Shown here: positions 1-7,474 of the stretch, in pieces
Layout: each line of letters begins with the position of its first letter
Position numbering within the stretch: position 1 is the stretch's first letter
From: Kordia sp050633145
GTDB taxonomy: Bacteria > Bacteroidota > Bacteroidia > Flavobacteriales > Flavobacteriaceae
DNA: 64,000 nucleotides
Assembly: GCF_050633145.1 (NCBI RefSeq)
Contig: NZ_JBOEFY010000041.1
Coordinates: 104,239-168,238, forward strand
Reading direction: 5' to 3'
The notes under the pieces: generated by a model
The model's database searches: none
Seen by the model: the letters and a program-made list of their open reading frames with translations, nothing else
What the model was told of the DNA's origin: nothing
Translations under genes and position numbers: made by a program

Positions 1-619
1 ATTGAAAAATCAGGCATTTGACATGATGATTTTAGACATTATGATTCATGGAAAACCAGAAGGAATCGATTTTGCACAACGCTTGGATTATGAAAGAATT
101 GTCATTCCGTTTTTATTTTTAACGAGTATTCAAAGTAGAGCTGTTTTTGAAAAAGCCAAATATACCAAACCGTTTTCATATCTCTTGAAGCCTTTCAACC
201 CAATGGAACTTTTGTATACCATTGAATTGGCAATTGAAAGCTATCACGGGCAAGAAAACACGCTAAGTACAGCAGTTACAAATGCAGTAATTGCACCTGA
301 ATTTTTGTTTATAAAGAAGCTACGGAAAGTTGTAAAAGTAAACGTAAGTACGATCAACTATATCGAAGTGAATGAAAAGTATTGCAGTTTGATTTGCGAT
401 GAAGGTAATTACCTCATTAAGCTTTCTTTATCTAAAATAAAAGAGGTTTTAGCCAATCCAGATTTTAAACAAACACATCGCAATTATTTAGTCAATATTA
501 AAAAAATAAAGGAACTCTATATAGAAGACAACTTAATTATTTTAGGAGCCAACCATAGAGTTCCTTTTAGTGAACGTTATAAAGCTGCGTTTTTAAAAGA
601 TGGTTTGTTTTTTAGATAA
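1..619 (+). CDS. LytTR-family response regulator (5' end outside the window)
   Basis: The gene enters from the left edge. The first visible residues are already inside a receiver domain, so the TTG at position 2 is not a real start. The phospho-acceptor Asp is probably the one in LDIMIHG, followed by the typical receiver end (FLTS, then K-P-F). A LytTR DNA-binding domain fills about residues 95-205 (FLFIKKLRKVVKV, INYIEVNEKYC, THRNYLVNI). LytTR regulators are normally paired with LytS-type kinases, but none is visible here. The gene ends ten bases before the convergent lectin-like gene, near the R-body locus. Family assignment is firm; the target genes are unknown. Confidence 0.88.
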   Translation, partial: LKNQAFDMMILDIMIHGKPEGIDFAQRLDYERIVIPFLFLTSIQSRAVFEKAKYTKPFSYLLKPFNPMELLYTIELAIESYHGQENTLSTAVTNAVIAPEFLFIKKLRKVVKVNVSTINYIEVNEKYCSLICDEGNYLIKLSLSKIKEVLANPDFKQTHRNYLVNIKKIKELYIEDNLIILGANHRVPFSERYKAAFLKDGLFFR

Positions 620-628
620 ATTGATTTT

Positions 629-925
629 CTATTGTTGATTAATTTCAAACCATCCTGTCCAAGGTCCATTCACGGTTTGGTAGCATATATAATATTTATC
701 ATCATTGGTATAAGCTACAACTTGAATTTTTCCATTCAAATTTGATGCAACACTAATTCTATTGACACCTGATAACGTTCCGTTAGCCCCTGAAAGTTCT
801 ACACCTTGCGACCACGCTGTTTTATTATTCGGATTCAGTTGCCATGTATGATAAACTTTATTGTCCTCTGTATAAAATGCTTCAACTCTTCCATCTGTAT
901 TTGTTGCTATTACGAAATTCTCCAT
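629..925 (-). CDS. Small PLL/tectonin-like beta-propeller lectin, two blades
   Basis: A 98-residue protein made of two related stretches: ATNTDGRVEAFYTEDNKVYHTWQ followed by W-S-Q-G, then ASNLNGKIQVVAYTNDDKYYICYQ followed by W-T-G-W. This 'asn-x-DGR-hydrophobic-tyr...W..W' pattern is typical of PLL-like (Photorhabdus lectin type) propeller blades that bind sugars. A full propeller needs about seven blades, so two blades suggest oligomerisation or a remnant. There is no signal peptide, so the product should be cytosolic unless released by lysis. It lies 232 bp downstream of the GH25 gene on the same strand. Its function is inferred from repeat shape only. Confidence 0.6.
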   Translation of the reverse strand: MENFVIATNTDGRVEAFYTEDNKVYHTWQLNPNNKTAWSQGVELSGANGTLSGVNRISVASNLNGKIQVVAYTNDDKYYICYQTVNGPWTGWFEINQQ

Positions 926-1157
926 AATTATAAATTTTAATTCGTTGCTCCTACTCTATTTTAAAGGATTTTCAGATTCCGCCTTTATAATCAAACAGAA
1001 TACTTGTAGCTACTCAATCGAATATATTTGTTTGATTACTTTTCAAAATTGCAGAAATAATCACCTAAATTGTAGATAGAATCTCTAAGTGTAAGATATT
1101 AAAGCATGAGTGTAGTATACATGGGTTTAAGTGATACATGAAGTTTTTAAATCAGTT
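926..1157. other. Intergenic region without recognised gene
   Basis: This AT-rich spacer lies between the GH25 gene and the lectin-like gene, both on the minus strand. I see no ORF of interest, RNA gene or strong hairpin. It may carry the promoter of the lectin gene. Confidence 0.4.
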
Positions 1158-2576
1158 TTAATTTAAATACAGTTCTTTTAAATCTCCAAAAAACACATCC
1201 AAATCATCAATAGTATTTTCAAAATGGTATGAATCGCTTTTTTGCCATAAAAACAAGCCTTTTTCTTGCCAAGTAGTTGGCAATTCAGGAAAATCATCTT
1301 GTGTCCATGAAGCTAAATAAAGTCTATAGTTTGCAAATTCTTTGTTATGCAAATAATAATTCGCAAAAGCAGTATCTACATAAATAATAGGGCTTCGAGT
1401 AGTTTTTGCAGTTACATATTGTAAAAACAATACTAAATCGCGTTGTAAAGTTGTTTTAGATATTTCTTCTCCATTCAAACCTAATTCTTCTATATCTACG
1501 ATTGGAGCTATGTCATGATCTTCTAATTCCCCAATTACGTTTAAAAAATATTTTGCTTGTAGTATAGGCGGTACTTCAGCATCGTAAAAATGATATGCAC
1601 CACGAATGATTCCTTTTTCCTTGAGCTGCTTCCAATTGCTTGCGAAATCTGGATCTGTATAATAATTGCCTTGCGTAGCCTTACAAATCACAAAATGCAA
1701 GCTATCTCTTGTATTCAATAAGGAAACGATGTCTCCGTTATAGTCTGATATATCTAAACCATACTGAATGTTTTTACCGCTATAATCTTTAGAAGTTGTA
1801 GTTTGGAAATTTAATGCTACAGGTTTTATTTCTGCCAATTCTTTTGTTTCAGTATCTATTTGTGGATTATGATTGATTATGTGGATAGATAAAAATATAA
1901 TAAGTCCAAGAACAAGTATAAGTGCTGCTAAAGTAAGCGCTACTAATAGTCGATGTTTCTTTTTAACGATACTAATTATTTCTTTTTTTATTGTATCTGT
2001 TATATTTTTCTTTTCTTCTGGAAGTATCGCTTTAGTTGTATTTTTTGCTTGAGGGACAAGTATATCCTGAATTTCTTCTACTTTAGAAGGTGTTACTGTA
2101 GGCTTTATTTCTTGGTTGATTAGCTTTTTGAAATACTCACATGTTTCATCACTGAGAAATGTTCCTTGGTATGCAACTTTTCCGTGTGCATCTTTAATAA
2201 CCATAGGATCATTCGTATAATAGCCTTTTGAAAATACTATTTTTTGATCTTCTACACGATCAATCCCTAGGACGTTACTAAATATAATAATGTCCTGATC
2301 TACTTTTTCCCATATCTCAGTAAACGCAATTTCTTCATTCATATTCATTTCAAAGACTTCATTCATAAACTCCTGAAATACATCTGCATTTACATATGGT
2401 TTTGATGCGTACTCTTTAGGAATATACAAGATAGCTTGATTGAATTCTACATGAAAAAGCAGCACTATTAATTGCTTATTTTGCCTAAAATATTCTTCCA
2501 AAAATACTTTAAATGATAATTTTTCATTTTTACGAAATAATTCATTGAGACAGTTAGATATACTTTCTTTATCCAT
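1158..2576 (-). CDS. Membrane-anchored GH25 muramidase with cytoplasmic N-terminal domain
   Basis: 472 residues. Residues 1-165 are an unrecognised soluble domain, followed by a charged linker, one strong transmembrane segment at about 207-231 (LLVALTLAALILVLGLIIF) and a C-terminal glycoside hydrolase family 25 domain (about 270-470). GH25 landmarks are present: GLDISDYNG (Asp275), ICKATQG, GAYHFY, and PIVDIEE with the catalytic Asp361/Glu363 pair. GH25 enzymes cleave the MurNAc-GlcNAc bond of peptidoglycan. With N-terminus in and C-terminus out, the catalytic domain would face the periplasm. The gene is divergent from rebB across about 300 bp, so a role in lysis for R-body release is an attractive inference, not shown. 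It could instead be a wall-remodelling enzyme. Confidence 0.85.
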   Translation of the reverse strand: MDKESISNCLNELFRKNEKLSFKVFLEEYFRQNKQLIVLLFHVEFNQAILYIPKEYASKPYVNADVFQEFMNEVFEMNMNEEIAFTEIWEKVDQDIIIFSNVLGIDRVEDQKIVFSKGYYTNDPMVIKDAHGKVAYQGTFLSDETCEYFKKLINQEIKPTVTPSKVEEIQDILVPQAKNTTKAILPEEKKNITDTIKKEIISIVKKKHRLLVALTLAALILVLGLIIFLSIHIINHNPQIDTETKELAEIKPVALNFQTTTSKDYSGKNIQYGLDISDYNGDIVSLLNTRDSLHFVICKATQGNYYTDPDFASNWKQLKEKGIIRGAYHFYDAEVPPILQAKYFLNVIGELEDHDIAPIVDIEELGLNGEEISKTTLQRDLVLFLQYVTAKTTRSPIIYVDTAFANYYLHNKEFANYRLYLASWTQDDFPELPTTWQEKGLFLWQKSDSYHFENTIDDLDVFFGDLKELYLN

Positions 2577-2879
2577 GATTAATCTTTTTTAAGTTAACAG
2601 CTTACATACAAAAAAGGTTGCTTTATCTTATAGATACTCTATTTTGAAGTGAGTATAAATCTTCACTTAACAACACTTTATTTATCAGTAGTAAAATTCC
2701 ATAACTTATTGATAATGAATACAAGAGTTTTCCCTCACTTTTAAAGTTGGAGGAATTCTCTGATAGAAAAATTACTTTACTTTCAGAGATTTGTATAACA
2801 AAACTAAAACACCAACCACACAAGAAAGTTGTGAGCATTCAATCTCATTATAAGTATTGTATAATCATTATTAGAAATT
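2577..2879. promoter_or_regulatory. Divergent promoter region between GH25 and rebB genes
   Basis: This 303-bp AT-rich region separates the minus-strand GH25 gene from the plus-strand R-body operon and should hold promoters for both. A 71-codon minus-strand ORF at 2623-2838 has no recognisable product and is probably chance. I could not identify a convincing flavobacterial -7 element or operator. Confidence 0.45.
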
Positions 2880-3098
2880 ATGGCAGATAACTCTACAGTA
2901 AACGGACAAGTAACAGATGCGGTAACGCAAACCAATGTTACCGTACTTGGCGAATCGCCAGCACAGGCGTTGAGCAATTTATATCAAATAGCAACACACG
3001 CAAATGGCATGGCAATGCAAAATTCAGTTTCCAATCAGCAGAATTTGAATCAATTGAATGCAGTAATTGTAGCAGATGCTATTAAAATGTTGAAATAA
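2880..3098 (+). CDS. rebB: RebB-family R-body protein (copy 1)
   Basis: A 72-residue RebB-type protein. It shows the family signature: a short N-terminus, then VTDAVTQTNVTVLGESPAQA, LSNLYQIATHANG, an Asn/Gln-rich stretch and a final VADAIKML. RebB-like proteins polymerise into R-bodies, coiled ribbons that extend on pH change; in Caedibacter they rupture host membranes. It is the first gene of a five-gene run, with 19 bp to the next ORF. It shares its TDAVTQ-N-K/T-V-GE/D-P-A core with the second copy at 4376. The family call is strong; that this cell makes R-bodies is inference. Confidence 0.85.
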   Translation: MADNSTVNGQVTDAVTQTNVTVLGESPAQALSNLYQIATHANGMAMQNSVSNQQNLNQLNAVIVADAIKMLK

Positions 3099-3117
3099 TC
3101 ATTAAAAAACCGAACAG

Positions 3118-3678
3118 ATGGCCAATCAAGAAAATATAACCAAAGGAATGTCGCAAACACAAAACGCTATTGAGTTTATCAATAAAAGTGTGTTAAAACC
3201 AGATGTAACACCTATGAAAGGAACTGCGGCTCCAATGATAGATCAAGCTACGGGAATGATGGTACAAGATTTACAATCTTTTTTAAAAGGTTTTGAACAA
3301 GTTGGACTTATAGCTTTGGCGCGACTTGCCAATAATATTTTAACCTACGGAACGTATTTTGGTCCAAAACCATCCGATGGTACCAATATGGAAGTTGGTA
3401 AAGATGCTATTACAACCAATTTACATTTAACTCCAGATCCAAATGCTGAGAAGTTAGGGTCTGACGCAATGAAAGGCTTATTTTCTATGGTTGGTGAATA
3501 TGGTAAGATGAAAGCTGAAATTAGCTCTGCAGTTAAGTCTTTAAGTAATGAAATTTCAAAAGTCGAAAAGGATATTTCTGACATTGCAGCTGTAGTTGAA
3601 GATGTTTCTACTGTTAAAAATGATATAGATAACTCCGAAAAAAAAGATTCAAATGATAAACCAAATTGGTTTTCTTAA
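3118..3678 (+). CDS. R-body-locus protein of unknown function, 186 aa
   Basis: I do not recognise a defined family. The first 100 residues carry a Met/Gln-rich helical stretch (GMMVQDLQSFLKGFEQVGL followed by ALARLANNIL). The region after about 125 looks coiled-coil (EISSAVKSLSNEISKVEKD), and the tail is charged and polar. There is no signal peptide or clear membrane segment. It lies 19 bp after rebB and 21 bp before the next gene, so co-expression is very likely. Size and position suggest an R-body assembly or accessory protein, comparable in place to the RebA/RebC/RebD partners of other loci, but this is inferred from context only. Confidence 0.7.
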   Translation: MANQENITKGMSQTQNAIEFINKSVLKPDVTPMKGTAAPMIDQATGMMVQDLQSFLKGFEQVGLIALARLANNILTYGTYFGPKPSDGTNMEVGKDAITTNLHLTPDPNAEKLGSDAMKGLFSMVGEYGKMKAEISSAVKSLSNEISKVEKDISDIAAVVEDVSTVKNDIDNSEKKDSNDKPNWFS

Positions 3679-3699
3679 AAGAAATAATAGCTAGTTACT

Positions 3700-4038
3700 A
3701 TGAAAAATTTAGCACAATCACATCAAAAAGAATCAACATATAATTCATTTGAAGAGCTCTCAGAAATAGTTCATAAAAATGAAGAAGAAATTATTGTAGA
3801 CATTAAAAATAAGGCTTTAAAAGCTACACTTACAGCATTGCAACCTTTGTTGGATAAACTTGAAGAAGCTTCTAAACAACAAGCAATAGAATCAAGTAAA
3901 AATCAAAATCCAGTATTGAGCTATGAAAATCAACTAGAAAGGATGCAGGCAACTGCCCTTGAGAAGATGAAAATCCAAGAACAACGAATTGAAGCAAGAA
4001 TGAAAACATTGCACAATAGAATGTCAAAACATCAATAA
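3700..4038 (+). CDS. Coiled-coil protein of the R-body locus, 112 aa
   Basis: A highly charged, mostly helical protein. Residues 20-65 (FEELSEIVHKNEEEIIVDI onward, then LTALQPLLDKLEEASKQQA) and 75-112 (rich in Met, Gln, Lys and Arg) look like coiled coils. There is no signal peptide and no known domain. It is third in the reb operon, with 21- and 26-bp gaps on either side. It may be a scaffold or chaperone for ribbon assembly. The overlapping minus-strand ORF at 3872-4090 is a shadow. Confidence 0.65.
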   Translation: MKNLAQSHQKESTYNSFEELSEIVHKNEEEIIVDIKNKALKATLTALQPLLDKLEEASKQQAIESSKNQNPVLSYENQLERMQATALEKMKIQEQRIEARMKTLHNRMSKHQ

Positions 4039-4064
4039 ATAACACAACATCAAAACTCAGAAAT

Positions 4065-4280
4065 ATGTCTTTAAAAAATACTATTAACAATTCTGGAGAA
4101 AGTGCTCAAGAAGACAACTCATTATTTGAGCATGCAATTCACCAACAGCATTATCAATTTCAAATTGGTATTGATAATCTAAAAAATGAGATTGAAAAGG
4201 TATCTCAATTAAAGTCAAAACTTTCGCCTATTGTAGGGAATCGTACAAGTCGTTTTTATAACGATAAAAATAAGTCTTAG
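4065..4280 (+). CDS. Small helical protein of the R-body locus, 71 aa
   Basis: A short polar protein, with a central amphipathic stretch (IGIDNLKNEIEKVSQLKSK) predicted helical and a basic C-terminus (GNRTSRFYNDKNKS). No family is recognised. It is fourth in the run and starts 26 bp after the previous stop. It is accepted as a gene because of strand, spacing and normal codon use within the operon. Confidence 0.55.
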   Translation: MSLKNTINNSGESAQEDNSLFEHAIHQQHYQFQIGIDNLKNEIEKVSQLKSKLSPIVGNRTSRFYNDKNKS

Positions 4281-4302
4281 TAAGTAATAACGAATATAAA
4301 GC

Positions 4303-4327
4303 ATACAATTGGATAGTCCAGTTGTGT
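4303..4327 (+). promoter_or_regulatory. Hairpin before the second rebB gene
   Basis: ATACAATTGGA (4303-4313), loop TAG, and TCCAGTTGTGT (4317-4327) form an 11-bp stem with two G-U pairs. It lies in the only long gap (95 bp) of the reb operon and is not followed by a clean T-run. It could be a processing site or a weak attenuator that sets the ratio of the second RebB protein. Confidence 0.4.
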
Positions 4328-4375
4328 ATATTTCTAACCAAGAATGAAAACATTCTTAAAAACTAATTTATTATT

Positions 4376-4651
4376 ATGAATCATGTAAATCAACAAATTA
4401 CCGATGCAGTAACGCAATCAAATGTAAAAGTTGTTGGAGAAGCTCCAGCAATAGCTTTAGGTAATGTGTATCAATCTGCTGCACATTCAACAGGATTGAT
4501 GTTTGAAAATGCAGTAAATGCGCAAAGTCAACAAAACATTTTAGCACAAACTGCAACTACGCAAGGAGTTATGCAAATTTATAGCATGGACACTATTGCA
4601 GATGCTATTGGAGTAGCAAAAATGTTAAATGCTTCTGTTAACGCAGGTTAA
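4376..4651 (+). CDS. rebB: RebB-family R-body protein (copy 2)
   Basis: 91 residues. This is the more canonical RebB-like sequence: VNQQITDAVTQSNVKVVGEA, PAIALGNVYQSAAHSTGLMFENAV, a Gln/Asn/Thr-rich middle, and ADAIGVAKMLNASVNAG at the end. It is related to copy 1 but about 20 residues longer at the C-terminal half. R-body loci commonly carry several small Reb paralogues that co-polymerise. It is the last gene before a strong bidirectional terminator. Confidence 0.88.
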   Translation: MNHVNQQITDAVTQSNVKVVGEAPAIALGNVYQSAAHSTGLMFENAVNAQSQQNILAQTATTQGVMQIYSMDTIADAIGVAKMLNASVNAG

Positions 4652-4664
4652 AAAGCTACTTCTT

Positions 4665-4702
4665 ATACAGCGAGAAAATAATAGGGCATTTTCTCGCTGT
4701 AT
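4665..4702. terminator. Bidirectional terminator between reb operon and regulator pair
   Basis: ATACAGCGAGAAAAT (4665-4679) and ATTTTCTCGCTGTAT (4688-4702) form a perfect 15-bp stem with an 8-nt loop. It sits between the stop of the plus-strand rebB and the stop of the minus-strand response regulator, so it serves both converging transcripts. Confidence 0.85.
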
Positions 4703-5383
4703 TTAATCGAGTAGTAATAATTCGTCAGGACTTACAATTTTATTTTGAATGGCATAAATAATTAAACCAGCTGTATTTTTCACACCTGTTTTTAATAACA
4801 GATTTGTTTTGTGTGTTTCTACCGTTTTGGGCGAAATAAAAAGTCGTTCTCCAATTTCTTTGGTAGTACATTGCTGGCAGAGCAATTTTAAAATCTCTGT
4901 TTCTCTAGTTGTAAGCGTTTCTTTACTATGATCTGTAAATTCAGGCACTTTTTTAGACAGTTGCAAACGCATGATTTCCAATTGATCTTTTGAAAAATAA
5001 TGTCCCTTTTTATAAACCGTTTGTATGACTTCTATAAGTTCAACTTCATCGATGTCTTTAGATAAAAAAGCACTTGCGCCAAGTTTGAGCATTTGCCCCA
5101 TAAATGAACGTCTATAAAATGTAGAAAGTACAATCGTTTTCAACTCTTCAGCTCTTCTTTGTAATTCTCTCAATACAAACAAACCGCTTCCATCATCCAT
5201 ACGTAAATCTAACAATAAAACATCTATAGATAGTTCCTCATAATTTTCAATAAACGCTTCTCCTGTATGAGCAGTATATACAATTTCCATAGAATCTTGC
5301 TCATTGATAAATCGACTTAAAAGCTGCGTAAACAACTTATCGTCGTCAACAATAGCAATTCTTATAATTTTATTCATAGTCAT
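4703..5383 (-). CDS. NarL/FixJ-type response regulator
   Basis: 226 residues. The receiver domain has the acidic pocket IVDDDK (13-15), Asp59 in LLLDLRM as likely phospho-acceptor, and a Ser-Lys-Asp switch lysine near 112-114. The C-terminal LuxR-type HTH (about 158-220) reads LTTRETEILKLLC, then IGERLFISPKTVETHKTNL. It overlaps the kinase gene upstream by 14 bp, so the two are translationally coupled. It converges on the reb operon across a shared terminator and is a reasonable candidate regulator of it, though this is unproven. Confidence 0.92.
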   Translation of the reverse strand: MTMNKIIRIAIVDDDKLFTQLLSRFINEQDSMEIVYTAHTGEAFIENYEELSIDVLLLDLRMDDGSGLFVLRELQRRAEELKTIVLSTFYRRSFMGQMLKLGASAFLSKDIDEVELIEVIQTVYKKGHYFSKDQLEIMRLQLSKKVPEFTDHSKETLTTRETEILKLLCQQCTTKEIGERLFISPKTVETHKTNLLLKTGVKNTAGLIIYAIQNKIVSPDELLLLD

Positions 5384-6143
5384 TTTGATTCGATTGTGGG
5401 ATAAATATAATAAACATTGTGAATTTTCCTATACTTGTTTTAAACTTATACTTACTTTTTATAATTTCTGCGCGATACTGAATGTTCTTCAATCCTATAC
5501 CATTTGAGGCTTTTTCTATATTAAACCCACATCCATTGTCTTTTATAAATAAAGTAGTTGATTGTGCTGTACAACGAAGTTGAATATCAATTTTTGTTGC
5601 GTTTGAATGTTTTAAAATGTTACTAATCAATTCCTGGAAAATTCTAAATATATTTAGTTTTACTTCTGTAGAAAGTTGTTCTCTCTTTAAAAACCTAGAT
5701 ACAGAATATGTAACGTCTAATTTACTTTCTAATTGTTCAATATAATCTTCGATCAGAAGCGGAAGTTCAATTGTATGTTGTTCTAAAGGCGCGAAATTAT
5801 GTGACAATGCGCGCACAATTCCCATAGAGTTTTTAAGGTTTTTTTGGAGTAATTCTATATTTCCATCAAATAAATTTAAACGCATCAATTGAAATCGACT
5901 CATCACATTATCATGCAATTCTTCTGATAAACGCCTTCGATCTTCTTCTTGAAAATAGATAAGTTTTTGTATATATTCTTCTCTTAAACTGATACTAACT
6001 TTTGCAAATTGATCTTTAGTATTTTTAATTTCTGAATTAAATTTTTCTAACAAAACGATAAAAGCCACAGCGTACAATCCGAAAATGAGTATCCCGACAC
6101 CTATCTGACTAAAAGCTATTATATGTTTTATATATACTTCCAT
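5370..6143 (-). CDS. Sensor histidine kinase of the NarX/DesK (HisKA_3-like) type
   Basis: 257 residues. One N-terminal transmembrane helix (about 9-32) is followed by a coiled linker and the dimerisation helix RRLSEELHDN with phospho-acceptor His77. The ATPase domain has the N-box FQELISNILKHSNA, the G1 box DNGCGFNI and NGIGLKNIQYRA. There is no extracellular sensor domain, so it senses at the membrane or through a partner; the PAS-like membrane protein 200 bp upstream on the same strand is a candidate. Its cognate regulator is the overlapping downstream gene. Confidence 0.9.
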   Translation of the reverse strand: MEVYIKHIIAFSQIGVGILIFGLYAVAFIVLLEKFNSEIKNTKDQFAKVSISLREEYIQKLIYFQEEDRRRLSEELHDNVMSRFQLMRLNLFDGNIELLQKNLKNSMGIVRALSHNFAPLEQHTIELPLLIEDYIEQLESKLDVTYSVSRFLKREQLSTEVKLNIFRIFQELISNILKHSNATKIDIQLRCTAQSTTLFIKDNGCGFNIEKASNGIGLKNIQYRAEIIKSKYKFKTSIGKFTMFIIFIPQSNQNDYE

Positions 6144-6342
6144 TTGAAATAATTCTCAACTGTAAAGAGCTATATTCAATACATTTTTAATAGCTACAAT
6201 TGGATTACAAAATTGGAAGAATAGAAAACGAAGCGTGAAAAAAATTCCCTGAACGCTTAATAGTTACGTGTTAGTGTTTGAAATTTGAGTATGAGCGAAA
6301 AAAATAGCGCCTTGTCAATTACAACAAAACGCTACTTTAAAA

Positions 6343-6909
6343 CTACATCGGTTTATTTAAAATAATCATTCCATAAATTAACGTATCACTTTCGCGAATT
6401 TGTCGCCATTTCATGACTTCTACGTTTAGTTTGTTTTTTAAAGAATCTTTCATAGTCACTTTTATTTTCATGGGAATTCCTGTGAAAGCAACCGAAATAT
6501 CATAATTATGATACAAATCAGCTTCGCGTTTTGGGAAATACTCATAATCAGTTTTACCTATGTATACATAGCGATTGTACCCAAAATTATGTCCTAACAG
6601 TTTTACATACGCAGGATTAAAATATTGTGCTATAAATTCATTTCCTCGTTTCAACTTTTGAAAAATAGGCATCGGAAATGTTTCAAAACTTCTATTGTAC
6701 AAAATCATATTTGACACCAAAGTTTCATTCAATGTCTCCAAACGTGCTACTCGCTCTACCAAACCTTCATTTTTTTGTCGCAGACTAAAGGCTGATACAG
6801 AAAGCACTAAAATTGGTATGTATGTAAATAGTCGGTATCGTTTGCAGGCTTCCAGCACGTGATGATACCATTTTTTTATTTGTGTATTTTCTTTTTCTGT
6901 AACTTCCAT
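6343..6909 (-). CDS. Membrane-anchored PAS-like protein
   Basis: 188 residues. A basic N-terminus leads into one transmembrane segment at about 24-42 (LFTYIPILVLSVSAFSL), a short coiled coil (RLETLNETL), then a PAS-like fold: FETFPMPIFQKL, YFNPAYVKLLGH, GKTDYEYFP, and a closing strand with VEVMKWRQI. There is no output domain, so it probably works as a sensor or adaptor for another protein. It is upstream of the kinase/regulator pair on the same strand, with a 200-bp gap in which I see nothing. The PAS call rests on pattern only. Confidence 0.65.
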   Translation of the reverse strand: MEVTEKENTQIKKWYHHVLEACKRYRLFTYIPILVLSVSAFSLRQKNEGLVERVARLETLNETLVSNMILYNRSFETFPMPIFQKLKRGNEFIAQYFNPAYVKLLGHNFGYNRYVYIGKTDYEYFPKREADLYHNYDISVAFTGIPMKIKVTMKDSLKNKLNVEVMKWRQIRESDTLIYGMIILNKPM

Positions 6910-7474
6910 TGAGTGACTAATTTTTTATTATTTTGATTGAACTCATCTTGTAAATTTTAATTTATACGAATACAAGAATTTTAGTCACAGCTCCTCATTC
7001 CAAAAAACAAATGCTTTTTAGTGTATGGTTTTTGATTGGTTAATTAATGGAATAGATAGGATAGTATGCGTTGTAATTTTGCTTGAAAACCTAATTTTCA
7101 AACAAACATAAATGAGGGAAGTTATCTTTTATATTTCTTTAGCGATTACAAATATCTCTGATGAGAAGAAAACTATATGATAAATGTAAATACTATTGAT
7201 ACTACTATATGATAACGATATTATATGTACTCGGCATCTTGATTGACTAAATCCTTTGTCGTACAAAAATACGAAACGAGAAACCTTTGAAAGGCAATTT
7301 TAAGTTGGTTTACCTGTAGTTTCAGTAAGAAGTCGGAATATAAATAAGTTACTGCTTTTTTATTTTTTTTTAAATGAATAGAGACAACTGTGATTATTAA
7401 GAACTGACAATTATCATGTTTATATGAATTTGGATGAACTAATTTTGGTAGATAATAACATATATACCAAAATT
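6910..7474. other. Long AT-rich intergenic region before the porin gene
   Basis: This stretch of about 565 bp separates the PAS-protein start (minus) from the porin start (plus), so promoters for both should lie here. An imperfect palindrome near 7207-7226 resembles the TGAT-N4-ATCA boxes elsewhere in the window (TGAT-AACG-ATAT, one half-site degenerate). No gene or RNA is recognised. Confidence 0.4.

Noticed and set aside
2623..2838. 71-codon minus-strand ORF between GH25 and rebB
   Set aside because: It has no family features and sits in a divergent promoter region.
7207..7226. FNR-like box before the porin gene
   Set aside because: One half-site is degenerate and it lies more than 240 bp upstream of the start, so I keep it only as a note.
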